64,000 bases of DNA, from positions 727,998 through 791,997 of the forward strand of contig CAYNKA010000001.1 of NCBI GenBank assembly GCA_964397655.1, in the 5' to 3' direction. Below the pieces are notes generated by a model, which saw only the letters and a program-made list of their open reading frames with translations, did not search any database and was not told the origin of the DNA. Positions 43,312-52,018 of this stretch are shown here, piece after piece. The position numbers were made by a program, and so were the translations under genes. This stretch comes from CAYNKA01 sp964397655. GTDB lineage: Bacteria; Spirochaetota; Spirochaetia; DTKZ01. Position 1 is the first letter of the stretch; the number at the start of each line of letters is the position of its first letter.

Positions 43312-44445
43312 ATGAAATATCGAAGTCTGGGCAATCGCGTCGGAGAAAAAGTATCGGCGCTCGGTTTCGGCTGCATGAGACTGCCGACCCTCGGTTCTCC
43401 CGCCGCGATCGACGAGAAGAAGGCCGAAGGAATGCTCGGCTCGGCGATCGAAGCCGGCGTGAATTACGTCGACACCGCTTATCCCTATCACGGCGGACAG
43501 AGCGAGGTCTTCCTCGGAAAGGCCCTCGAACACGGCCGCCGGAACAAGGTGTTCCTGGCGACGAAGCTCCCCACATGGCTCCTCAAGACTCAGGAGGATT
43601 TCGACCGGCTTTTCGAGGAGCAGCTCGGGAAGCTCAGGACGGACCGCGTCGACTTCTACCTTTTCCATGCCCTCAACACAGAACGGTGGAACGCCGTTCT
43701 CCGCCTCGGCGGGCTCGAATGGGCGGAAAGAAACAAGAAGGAAGGCAGGATACGCTATGTCGGATTCTCCTTCCATGACGTCTACGAGACCTTCGCGAAC
43801 GTAATCGGAGACTATTCAGGGTGGGATTTCTGCCAAATCCAGTACAACTTCCTCAACGAAACTTATCAGGCCGGCACCGCGGGGCTGAAGCTCGCCGCCT
43901 CCCGCGGCATCGGCGTCGTGGTCATGGAACCCCTGCTCGGCGGCGGCCTGGCCAAGCCCTTCCCGAGCGTGCTCGACATCTGGAAGAAGGCGGACGCTAC
44001 ACGGAGCCCCGCCGACTGGGCCTTCCGCTGGCTCTGGGACAAGGACGAAGTCGGAACCGTCCTGAGCGGCATGAGCACGCCGGAGCAGGTTGAGGAGAAT
44101 CTCCGCATCGCCGAGGAAGCGGGGAACTCCCGTCTGACGGCCGGAGAGAGGCCCCTGTACACGGAGGTCGCGAGGGAATACGAGAGGCTCAGGCCGGTTC
44201 CCTGCACGGCCTGCGAATACTGCATGCCCTGCCCGAACGGCGTGGACATACCGGCGAATTTCAGGATCTACAACGAAGCAAAGCTCTACGAGCAGCCGGA
44301 GAGCGGGAAATTCCGGTACAATCAGCTCAAGCCCGAGGCCCGCGCCTCGGCCTGCGTCGCCTGCGGAGCCTGTCTGCCCAAATGCCCGCAGCACATCGCC
44401 ATCAGCGACCGTCTGGCCGAGGCGGCGGATTCATTGGGAGCCTGA
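43312..44445 (+). CDS. Aldo/keto reductase with 4Fe-4S ferredoxin domain
   Basis: A 377-residue protein. The AKR barrel has the Asp-x-x-x-Tyr of the active site (NYVDTAYPYHGGQS) and LATKLPTW. Two Cys clusters follow (CTACEYCMPCPNGV and CVACGACLPKCP), predicting two Fe-S clusters. It is a widespread anaerobe family with unknown substrate. The start ATG 43312 has GGAGGAG; an upstream ATG at 43291 does not. Confidence 0.88.
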   Translation: MKYRSLGNRVGEKVSALGFGCMRLPTLGSPAAIDEKKAEGMLGSAIEAGVNYVDTAYPYHGGQSEVFLGKALEHGRRNKVFLATKLPTWLLKTQEDFDRLFEEQLGKLRTDRVDFYLFHALNTERWNAVLRLGGLEWAERNKKEGRIRYVGFSFHDVYETFANVIGDYSGWDFCQIQYNFLNETYQAGTAGLKLAASRGIGVVVMEPLLGGGLAKPFPSVLDIWKKADATRSPADWAFRWLWDKDEVGTVLSGMSTPEQVEENLRIAEEAGNSRLTAGERPLYTEVAREYERLRPVPCTACEYCMPCPNGVDIPANFRIYNEAKLYEQPESGKFRYNQLKPEARASACVACGACLPKCPQHIAISDRLAEAADSLGA

Positions 44446-45261
44446 AACCGCATCGCCGCCGAACGAGGCGGACCGATCCTCGGTAACGTAGGACCTCATG
44501 GAAATCGAGCCGAGGGTGACTCTGTCCGCGAAGGCGCGAAGTTTCTCGTCCTCTTCCTTGAGGCCGAGTTCGTAGAGGAACGGCAGGTAGTGCTCGTCGG
44601 TCGGAACGGCAAGGGACGCATCTCCGCCGAGCGACCTGTAATCGACGAGCGAATCGAAATCGCCTTCGTCGACGAGGTCCGCGACCGTACGGTCGAAGGA
44701 GAGGGCCCAGTCGTACGCTGCGTCCTCGAACCTGACCGTACCGAGGTTGTGCACGACGTTCCCGCTTCCCAGGATGAGAACTCCTCGCCTCCTGAGAGGA
44801 CGCAGGGAGACCGCGAGTTCGAAATGCCCGCGCCCGTCGATGGAACGATCGAGTCCGAGCTGGACCACCGGCACGTCAGCGTCCGGGAAAAGGCGGCGGA
44901 GGACCGACCACGCCCCGTGATCGATGCCCCACTCCAGGTCTGGGACCACCTCGGCACCGGGGAAGGCCCGCCTCGCGCAGACGGCGACCTCCTCCGCGAG
45001 GTCCGGGAGCCCAGGAGCGGGATAACTCACCTCGTAGAGCTCGCGGGGGAATCCGTAGAAATCATGGATGGTGCGCGGCGTCCTTTCGGTTACGATCTTC
45101 AAACCTTCGGTTCGCCAGTGCGCTGAAATGCAGAGAACGGCCCTGGGCCTCGGCAGCTTCCTCCCCTCCTCGATCCAGCTCCGGCTGAACTCGTTGTCTT
45201 CGATCGCGTTCATCGGAGACCCGTGTCCCACGAACATCACCGGCATTCTCACGGCAGCCAT
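44431..45261 (-). CDS. Extradiol ring-cleavage dioxygenase, DODA/YgiD type
   Basis: A 276-residue protein, LigB superfamily. FVGHGSPMNAIEDN at the start, ISAHWRTEG in the middle, and EWGIDHGAWSVLRRLFP give the His metal ligands. The product opens catechol-type rings (4,5-DOPA dioxygenase activity known for YgiD). The ORF is open further upstream, but ATG 45261 has GGGAGG. It converges on the Fe-S reductase gene, overlapping by 15 bp. Confidence 0.85.
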   Translation of the reverse strand: MAAVRMPVMFVGHGSPMNAIEDNEFSRSWIEEGRKLPRPRAVLCISAHWRTEGLKIVTERTPRTIHDFYGFPRELYEVSYPAPGLPDLAEEVAVCARRAFPGAEVVPDLEWGIDHGAWSVLRRLFPDADVPVVQLGLDRSIDGRGHFELAVSLRPLRRRGVLILGSGNVVHNLGTVRFEDAAYDWALSFDRTVADLVDEGDFDSLVDYRSLGGDASLAVPTDEHYLPFLYELGLKEEDEKLRAFADRVTLGSISMRSYVTEDRSASFGGDAVSGSQ

Positions 45262-45572
45262 GCCATCCTCCCGCTCCGGAAATCTTCCCGGGATACGTCC
45301 AGCTTCTCGAGTTTTCTCCGGAAGCCTTCCGGATCGCATACCGTGTGGACGAACCTTCCGTCGGGCTTCCTGTAGGAAATGAGGCCCCCGTCTTCCAGTC
45401 CGCACACCCATATCTCGTCGGGGACGGAGGCACGTCGGAAACGACGGGGCTCTGCATCACGCCCGACGAGTTTTCCGGGATCGATCGAATCGTTTCCCGA
45501 GAGAATCCAGCGGCCCGGACAGCCGCGAATGGGCCTGCAGGACCCGAGGCGAAGGATTTCGGCGATGGTCAA
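45249..45572 (-). CDS. Conserved hypothetical protein with RGCPGRW motif
   Basis: A 107-residue protein. TTG 45572 has GGAGGAG upstream. It contains RGCPGRW, IWVCGLEDGGLISYRKPDGR and HTVCDPEGFRRKLEKL, a pattern I have seen in uncharacterised conserved proteins. It overlaps the dioxygenase gene by 13 bases. Function unknown. Confidence 0.6.
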   Translation of the reverse strand: MTIAEILRLGSCRPIRGCPGRWILSGNDSIDPGKLVGRDAEPRRFRRASVPDEIWVCGLEDGGLISYRKPDGRFVHTVCDPEGFRRKLEKLDVSREDFRSGRMAWLP

Positions 45573-45638
45573 GGCATTCTCCTCCGAAAAATCTAACGTT
45601 TTCCGGCGACGGCGACAACTCCGCAGAGTCACTCCGCA

Positions 45639-45664
45639 GCAACGATTCTCCGCAACGATTCTCC
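45639..45664. repeat. Tandem 13-bp direct repeat upstream of argH
   Basis: GCAACGATTCTCC occurs twice head to tail, ending one base before the -35 box of the argH promoter. Confidence 0.6.
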
Positions 45665-45665
45665 G

Positions 45666-45695
45666 TTGACAGGAACCGTGCCATCCCGCTAAGCT
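45666..45695 (+). promoter_or_regulatory. Promoter of argH
   Basis: TTGACA (45666-45671), 18-bp spacer, TAAGCT (45690-45695). Confidence 0.5.
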
Positions 45696-45721
45696 AAGGT
45701 TTTCCGATCAGGAGGGCCCCC

Positions 45722-47086
45722 TTGGCGAAGCTCTGGAAGAAAGACTACGACGTCGATTCCCTCATCGAAGAATTCACCGTCGGACAGGATTATCTGCTCG
45801 ACCTCGACCTCGTCCCCTACGACTGCCTCGGAAGCATGGCTCAGGCCAAAGTGCTCGCGAAAATCGGCATTTTGTCCGCCAAGGAGGAAAAGGCCATCCA
45901 CGCCGTCCTCGCCGCCGTGATCAAGGAACACGCCGAGGGAAGGTTTGAAATCCAGAAGAGCGACGAGGACTGCCACACGGCGATCGAGAACCGCTTGGCG
46001 CGGGATCTCGGCGAAACCGGAAAGAAGATCCACACCGGAAGGTCGCGCAACGACCAGGTGCTCACCGCCCTTCGTCTCTACGGGAAGAACGCCCTCCTCG
46101 GAATCCTGGAAGCGGGAGCCGAACTCGCCGCCGAACTCCTGGGCGCCGCGGACGCCTACAGCGACGTTCCCATGCCCGGCCGAACCCATATGCAGACGGG
46201 CATGCCGTCCTCGGTCGGCCTCTGGGCCGCGGCCTTCGCGGAGGAACTCCTCGACGACTTCGACGTCCTCTCGGCCGTATACCGGCTCGCGGATCGCTGC
46301 CCTCTCGGCGCTGCCGCGAGCTACGGAACCCCGCTCCCCCTCGATCGGGAATATTCGGCGGAGCTTCTCGGCTTCGGAAGGGTGCATCACAACGTTCTCG
46401 CCGCGAACAATTCGAGGGGAAAGACCGAGGCCGAGATTCTCGACGCCCTCGACGAGATCGGTCTCACGCTCTCCAAGCTCGCCCAGGATCTGATCCTCTT
46501 TTCGCTGCCGGAATTCGGGTATTTTTCCCTCCCTCGGGAGCTCTGCACCGGTTCGAGCATCATGCCCCAGAAGAAGAATCCGGACGGCCTCGAACTCACG
46601 CGGGCAAAGGCGGCCGCGATCGGAGGATGGTCATTCCAGGTGAAATCCATCATTCGGGCCCTGCCCTCCGGGTACAACCGGGATTTTCAGGAGACCAAGG
46701 AACCGTTCATGCGCGGAACAAAGACCGCGCGCTCCATCCTCGAGGTCATGAAGTTGACGGTCAAGAAGCTCGAAGTCCACGAGGACAGGCTGATGGCGGC
46801 CTTCACGCCCGACATCTTCGCGGCGGACGCGGCCTACGACCGGGTCCTCGAAGGGGAGAGCTTCCGGGAAGCTTATCGGGAGGTAGGACTCAACCTTTCA
46901 CGGATAGAAAACCGCGACCCCAGGGACTCCATACGAACCAGGACGAGCACGGGAACCGCGGGCAATCTGGGCCTCGATACGCAGAGGAGCCGGCTCCGGG
47001 CCTTCGCCGCCTCGATCGAGAATGCGCGGTCGGAAACGGAAACCAGCTGGACGAAACTCGCCGGCTTTCCGGTCTTCGCCGACTGA
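45722..47086 (+). CDS. argH: Argininosuccinate lyase
   Basis: A 454-residue fumarase/aspartase-superfamily enzyme. The signature GSSIMPQKKNPDGLE and HTGRSRNDQV are intact. It splits argininosuccinate into arginine and fumarate. TTG 45722 follows AGGAGG. It is monocistronic; no other arg genes are in the window. Confidence 0.95.
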   Translation: MAKLWKKDYDVDSLIEEFTVGQDYLLDLDLVPYDCLGSMAQAKVLAKIGILSAKEEKAIHAVLAAVIKEHAEGRFEIQKSDEDCHTAIENRLARDLGETGKKIHTGRSRNDQVLTALRLYGKNALLGILEAGAELAAELLGAADAYSDVPMPGRTHMQTGMPSSVGLWAAAFAEELLDDFDVLSAVYRLADRCPLGAAASYGTPLPLDREYSAELLGFGRVHHNVLAANNSRGKTEAEILDALDEIGLTLSKLAQDLILFSLPEFGYFSLPRELCTGSSIMPQKKNPDGLELTRAKAAAIGGWSFQVKSIIRALPSGYNRDFQETKEPFMRGTKTARSILEVMKLTVKKLEVHEDRLMAAFTPDIFAADAAYDRVLEGESFREAYREVGLNLSRIENRDPRDSIRTRTSTGTAGNLGLDTQRSRLRAFAASIENARSETETSWTKLAGFPVFAD

Positions 47087-47233
47087 CGCACGGGCCGAGA
47101 AAGGTTTTTTCGGTTTTTCTTTTCTCTATGTGATATCATTGAAAGCAGACGATCCACGCGCACGGCGGTTCGTTTCGGGCCCGGTGCGTTCATCGGCCGA
47201 ATCGGAAGGAATCGACCGAAGAGCAGAAAAAGT

Positions 47234-48085
47234 ATGAAAGTGAAAAAACTTGCGAAAGGAAAGAATCTTTCCCTCACGAACTCTGGAACGCTCTCCCTTT
47301 TCTTCATCGGGACGGGAAGCGCCTTTTCCCGCACCCTCGACCAGACGAATCTCCTCGTCGTGAAGGGCGAAGATCATATCCTGATCGACTGCGGCACGAA
47401 GGCCTCGCAGGCCATGGCGAACCTCGGCTGCCCCATAACGAACGTAAAAAATTATTTCCTCACTCATACGCACTCCGACCACGTGGGGGGCATGGAAGAA
47501 GTCGTGCTCCTCGGACGGTATGTGACGAAAAGAAGGCCTGTCGTCGTCATCCCCGAGTACTTCGAACACATCCTGTGGGACAGCGTCATGAAGGGGGGCT
47601 GCGCGTACAACGAGCGTCACGACGGCAAGATCCTCACGTTCGGCGATCTTTGCGAACCCCAAAGGCCCACCTGGATCTCCGACGAACCGAGAGAAACTTG
47701 GAAGGCGGAGGTCGGCTCGATCCGCCTCCGGATCTTCAGGACGAAGCACATTCCCGACAACGCGCAGAGCTGGGCGACGAGCTTCCCGAGCTTCGGAATC
47801 CTCATTGACGACCGGGTCCTCTTCACGAGCGATACGAGGTTCGACGCGGAACTCATCCGGGAGGTCGCCTCGGGACCGAAAGTCGAGGCGGTGTTCCACG
47901 ACTGCCAGCTCTTCACCGGCGGCGTGCATGCCTCCTTGGACGAACTATCCACGCTCCCGGCGGAAATCAAGGAAAAGACCCTGCTCACCCATTACGCCGA
48001 CAACTGGGAAAAGCACCAGATCAGGGCCGCCACCGCAGGAATCCGCGGTTTCGCCGAGCAGCACGTCTGGTACGAGTTTCCCTGA
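47234..48085 (+). CDS. Metallo-beta-lactamase-fold hydrolase
   Basis: A 283-residue protein. The Zn motif THTHSDHVGG is intact, with further ligands in LFTSDTRFD and LTHYADNWEKH. It resembles RNase Z-like and phosphodiesterase-like MBL proteins but lacks the RNase Z exosite. No signal peptide. Substrate unknown. Confidence 0.8.
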   Translation: MKVKKLAKGKNLSLTNSGTLSLFFIGTGSAFSRTLDQTNLLVVKGEDHILIDCGTKASQAMANLGCPITNVKNYFLTHTHSDHVGGMEEVVLLGRYVTKRRPVVVIPEYFEHILWDSVMKGGCAYNERHDGKILTFGDLCEPQRPTWISDEPRETWKAEVGSIRLRIFRTKHIPDNAQSWATSFPSFGILIDDRVLFTSDTRFDAELIREVASGPKVEAVFHDCQLFTGGVHASLDELSTLPAEIKEKTLLTHYADNWEKHQIRAATAGIRGFAEQHVWYEFP

Positions 48086-48088
48086 TCC

Positions 48089-49156
48089 CTAAGAGGGCCG
48101 GTGCAGGATCCGAATGCGAGGCTCGACGACTTCGAGGGTGCAGGGGAAATTCTCCTCGAGAAGAATGCTCGCCTCGCCGTCGGTCTGTATCGGAATCCGA
48201 CCCCGGTAATCGATGACGATCCTCTCGGCCTCGAGCATCTCCACGCCCGGCAGGCCCGCGTGCGTGCCTTCGTAGAGACGGGGCTTCAGGGCGAGTTTTT
48301 CCCGGAGCGGCCGCGTGCGGATCGCGCAGAGGTTCTCCATTCCGGGCAGAACCTTCTTGTGATCGCCGTAGCTTCTTCCTCCCGAAACGCCGAAAGCGAC
48401 GAGAATGAACTTTCCCGAGATCTCCTTCTTCGATTCGCTTCCCTGAAGCCCGATCCTCATGTCCTTCACTCCGTAGAGCCGTTCGTAGAAAAGGGTAGAA
48501 GCGTCCGCTATCAGCTTGTAAACGTCGCCTGGGAGAATCCGCTTGAACCGGTTCGTCATTCCCGTGACGAAAGCGTCTATTCCCAGGCTCACGATGTTGA
48601 AGGAGTGGAAACTCGGCAACCCTCTTGGGGAGATCTTCACCGCTCCGGCCTTCTTCACCTCGCCCCTTCCCGCCAGAACCTCGGCCGAGGCCGAGAGCGT
48701 GTCCGCGTCCGCCCCGTCGTTTCCGGTTCCGAGGGGAAGGCGAAAGACCGTGATTCTTTCGAGGAGGTCGTCTGGAAGAGCGGACAGCGAGCCGAGGACT
48801 TCGTTGTGGGTGCCGTCGCCTCCGAGCACGACGAGGAAATGCCGGCCCTCGTTCCTGCCCGCCGCCTCCTCCCTGAGGAGGGCCTCGGCCGTCTCCGATG
48901 CGATGATCGCGGGATGGCCCGGATAGGCCGCGATGCGGATCGTGGTCCTGCACGGCGAGCGCGGTCGCGAGTCCGCCTTCTCCAGGAGGACGTCGAGTTC
49001 CTTTCTCAGCTTCTCGAACCGCGAAGATTTCGTGAAGCCTCCTGCGCCGGGACTGAGTATTACGTGTACGGTATCGTCGCCGGCAATAAAAGGGGATCTT
49101 CTGGCGAGCTCTGCCGCTCCCGACGCGAAGGCCCTGAGATCGTTCTCGATGGACAT
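48089..49156 (-). CDS. Diacylglycerol/sphingosine-kinase-family lipid kinase
   Basis: A 355-residue protein with the nucleotide loop GGDGTHNEV and the PLGTGND motif. It phosphorylates a lipid or lipid-like alcohol. It converges on the MBL gene with 3 bp between the stops. The substrate is unknown. Confidence 0.85.
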   Translation of the reverse strand: MSIENDLRAFASGAAELARRSPFIAGDDTVHVILSPGAGGFTKSSRFEKLRKELDVLLEKADSRPRSPCRTTIRIAAYPGHPAIIASETAEALLREEAAGRNEGRHFLVVLGGDGTHNEVLGSLSALPDDLLERITVFRLPLGTGNDGADADTLSASAEVLAGRGEVKKAGAVKISPRGLPSFHSFNIVSLGIDAFVTGMTNRFKRILPGDVYKLIADASTLFYERLYGVKDMRIGLQGSESKKEISGKFILVAFGVSGGRSYGDHKKVLPGMENLCAIRTRPLREKLALKPRLYEGTHAGLPGVEMLEAERIVIDYRGRIPIQTDGEASILLEENFPCTLEVVEPRIRILHRPS

Positions 49157-49360
49157 GGGAGGAGCATATATCGACTGCGGGAAAAATCCAAGACGAGGCT
49201 ACGAGGGCCGCATCCAGGCTCGGCCCCGTTCCGGACCGGATTCCCGATCCGCGCCTCGATTTCAGCATTCGTCGATGGTGGACGACGCCGAGTCCGAAGG
49301 AGAATCCGCCGTCGATGCGGATCGTACCCTACCCCCCCGGCGTCAACCGGGGGGCCGCTG

Positions 49361-51016
49361 TCATCTCATGACGAGGACGCTCGGGTCGTAATCCCGCGGC
49401 GGCACGTAGCCGAGGAGATCGAGGGAAGTCGCGGCGAGCGAACTGATGCCGAGGCCCTCCCTGAGGCCCGTCTCGTACTCGCCCTTGCCCTCCGGATCCA
49501 TTACGATGCACGGGACGGGATTGAGGGAATGCGCCGTTTTCGCCTTCGGCGAACCGTCTTCCTTGACGAGCACTTTCCCGGACTTCTTGTCGTGTTCGAA
49601 CATGTCGTCGGAGTTTCCGTGGTCGGCGGTAACGACGAGGACTCCGCCCGCCTTTTCGATCGCCTTCGCGATCCTGCCGAGGGACAGGTCCACGGCCTCC
49701 ATGGCGCAGAGCACCGCTTCGTAGATCCCGGTATGGCCCACCATGTCCCCGTTGGGGAAATTGAGCCGGATGAAGTCGTACTTTCCGCTTCCGATCGCGG
49801 CTATGACCTTGTCCGTGATCTCGGCGCATTTCATCCAGGGTCGCTGCTCGAAGGGCACGATGTCCGAGGGGACCTCCACGTAATCCTCGAGCTTCTCGCT
49901 GAACTTGCCGGTCCTGTTGCCGTTGAAGAAATACGTTACGTGGCCGAACTTCTGGGTCTCGCTGATGGCGAGCATTCTGACTCCGGTGGCGACGAGATAC
50001 TCTCCGAGGGTCCGGTCGATCGAGGGCGGCGACACGAGATACTGCTTCGGAACGTGGAGGTCTCCGTCGTATTCCATCATACCGGCGTACTCCACCTTGG
50101 GCCGTACGCCGCGGTCGAACTTTTCGAAGTCGTCCTGCTCGAAGGCCGCCGTGATCTCGAGGGCCCGGTCGCCGCGGAAGTTGAAGTAAACGACCGAGTC
50201 GCCGTCGACGATCTGTCCCACGGGCTTCCCTCCTTCGGCGATTACGAAGGGAGGAAGGTCCTGGTCGATGGCGCCGGTTTCCTTCCTGAGAGTCTCGATC
50301 GCGTCGCGGGCGCTCGCGAACTGCCTGCCCTTGCCGTGAACGTGGATCTCCCAACCGTGCCGGACCAGGTCCCAATTCGCGCCGTATCTGTCCATCGTGA
50401 TGACCTGGCGACCGCCGCCCGAAGCTATGCGGTAATCCACTCCGCCCGCATTGAGTCCCGCGAGGAAGGCCTCGAAAGGATCCACGTACTCGAGGGCGGA
50501 TGTCTCCCCCACGTCGCGGCCGTCGAGGAGAACGTGCACCCTGGCCCGCTTCACGCCCTCGTTCTTCGCGGCGCGTTCGAGCATCGCCTTGAGGTGATCC
50601 ATGTGGCTGTGGACGTTCCCGTCCGAGAAGAGGCCGATGAAGTGGAGGGTGCTTCCCTTGGCGAGCACGTTCGAAACGAGCTTCTTCCAGGTCGGTCCCG
50701 AGAACATGGCCCCGGTTTCGATGGAATTCGAAACGAGTTTCGCGCCCTGGGAGAAAACCCTTCCGCATCCTATCGCGTTGTGGCCGACCTCGCTGTTGCC
50801 CATGTCCTCGTCCGAGGGGAGCCCGACCGCGGTTCCGTGCGCTTTCAGCTTCGTATGAGGGCAGGACGCGTGCAGCTGGTCGAGGGTCTGGGTCATCGCC
50901 TCGCGCACCGCGTCGCCTTCCGGATACTTACCGTACCCGACGCCGTCGAGGATCGCGAGCACGAGCGGACCTCTCCGTCCCTTCCATTTCGGATTCTTCT
51001 TCAGGGCTTCTACCAT
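49361..51016 (-). CDS. gpmI: 2,3-Bisphosphoglycerate-independent phosphoglycerate mutase
   Basis: A 551-residue enzyme, alkaline-phosphatase superfamily. The catalytic Ser75 is in DMGNSEVGHNAIG; metal ligands are in LAILDGVG and VVTADHGNSDDM. It interconverts 3- and 2-phosphoglycerate in glycolysis. ATG 51016 has GAGGAG; the in-frame TTG 51031 overlaps that site and is less likely. Confidence 0.95.
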   Translation of the reverse strand: MVEALKKNPKWKGRRGPLVLAILDGVGYGKYPEGDAVREAMTQTLDQLHASCPHTKLKAHGTAVGLPSDEDMGNSEVGHNAIGCGRVFSQGAKLVSNSIETGAMFSGPTWKKLVSNVLAKGSTLHFIGLFSDGNVHSHMDHLKAMLERAAKNEGVKRARVHVLLDGRDVGETSALEYVDPFEAFLAGLNAGGVDYRIASGGGRQVITMDRYGANWDLVRHGWEIHVHGKGRQFASARDAIETLRKETGAIDQDLPPFVIAEGGKPVGQIVDGDSVVYFNFRGDRALEITAAFEQDDFEKFDRGVRPKVEYAGMMEYDGDLHVPKQYLVSPPSIDRTLGEYLVATGVRMLAISETQKFGHVTYFFNGNRTGKFSEKLEDYVEVPSDIVPFEQRPWMKCAEITDKVIAAIGSGKYDFIRLNFPNGDMVGHTGIYEAVLCAMEAVDLSLGRIAKAIEKAGGVLVVTADHGNSDDMFEHDKKSGKVLVKEDGSPKAKTAHSLNPVPCIVMDPEGKGEYETGLREGLGISSLAATSLDLLGYVPPRDYDPSVLVMR

Positions 51017-51046
51017 TGATTCTCTCCTCAAGATATCAGGATGACG

Positions 51047-51934
51047 TCATGTGAAGACGACGGTCTTGTTTCCGAACACCAGGATGCGATGCTCCAGATG
51101 GAGCTTCACAGCACGAGACAGAACGAGCTTTTCCAGATTTTTGCCCTTGAGCACGAGGTCGGGCACCGCGTCCCGGTGGCTGATCCTGACCACGTCCTGC
51201 TCGATGATGGGACCCTGGTCGAGCTCCGGGGTGACGTAGTGGCTCGTCGCGCCGATGATCTTCACTCCTCTGGCGAAGGCTTGATGGTAGGGCTTCGCGC
51301 CGACGAAGGCCGGAAGGAAGCTGTGGTGGATATTTATGATGCGGTTCTTGTATGCTGCCGCGAAACGATCGCTCAGGATCTGCATGTACCTGGCCAGAAC
51401 CACGAGATCGATCCCGGTCTTCGCGAGAAGGTCCAGCTCGGCCTTTTCGGTCTCGTCCTTGCTACCCTGGCTCACCGGGAAGACATGGAAGGGAACTCCG
51501 AAGTAGTCCGCCACGGACCGGAGGTCTTCGTGATTGCTCACTATCAGGGCGATCTCGCCGGGGATCTCCCCTTCCTTGTTCCTGAGAAGAAGGTCGTAAA
51601 GACAGTGATCGAGTTTCGAAACGAACAGAGCGATCTTCGTCAGACGGGAAGAGAACTCGATCCTCCAGTTCATGGAGAATTTTTCAGCGATCGGCTCGAA
51701 AGCCGCCGCGATCTTGGTCTCGGGTATCTTGAAGCCGGAAAGGTCCCACTCGACGCGCATGAAGAAGGTGTCGGTCTCGGGGTCGCTGTGCTGATCCGAC
51801 CTGAGGATGTTGCCGTTGTAGGTGAAGATGAAGTGCGAGACCTCGGCGACGATCCCTCGAACGTCGGGACAGGAAAGGAGAAGGATCGCCTTCGAGGGAC
51901 AGTTTTTCGTTATATCGCTTTTCGTGGTACTCAT
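51047..51934 (-). CDS. purU: Formyltetrahydrofolate deformylase
   Basis: A 295-residue protein: an N-terminal ACT domain (AILLLSCPDVRGIVAEVSHF) and a C-terminal formyltransferase-like domain. The catalytic region contains NIHHSFLPAFVGAKPYHQAF and GATSHYVTPELDQGPII. It releases formate from 10-formyl-THF to balance one-carbon units. Encoded 30 bp upstream of gpmI on the same strand. Confidence 0.95.
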   Translation of the reverse strand: MSTTKSDITKNCPSKAILLLSCPDVRGIVAEVSHFIFTYNGNILRSDQHSDPETDTFFMRVEWDLSGFKIPETKIAAAFEPIAEKFSMNWRIEFSSRLTKIALFVSKLDHCLYDLLLRNKEGEIPGEIALIVSNHEDLRSVADYFGVPFHVFPVSQGSKDETEKAELDLLAKTGIDLVVLARYMQILSDRFAAAYKNRIINIHHSFLPAFVGAKPYHQAFARGVKIIGATSHYVTPELDQGPIIEQDVVRISHRDAVPDLVLKGKNLEKLVLSRAVKLHLEHRILVFGNKTVVFT

Positions 51935-52018
51935 GGTTTCGTATCGAAGGATTATAGAGGAATCGCGGATGCGTGAAAAGAGAGAGGGGGGAACCGCTCC
52001 GGGGCGGTTCCCTCGTTT

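Noticed and set aside
40669..43776. A 1035-codon minus-strand ORF opposite clpB
   Set aside because: Glu/Leu/Val-rich antisense shadow of a high-GC gene; clpB on the plus strand has all family motifs.
48101..51019. A 972-codon plus-strand ORF
   Set aside because: Antisense of the lipid kinase and gpmI genes, with no domain and no ribosome site.
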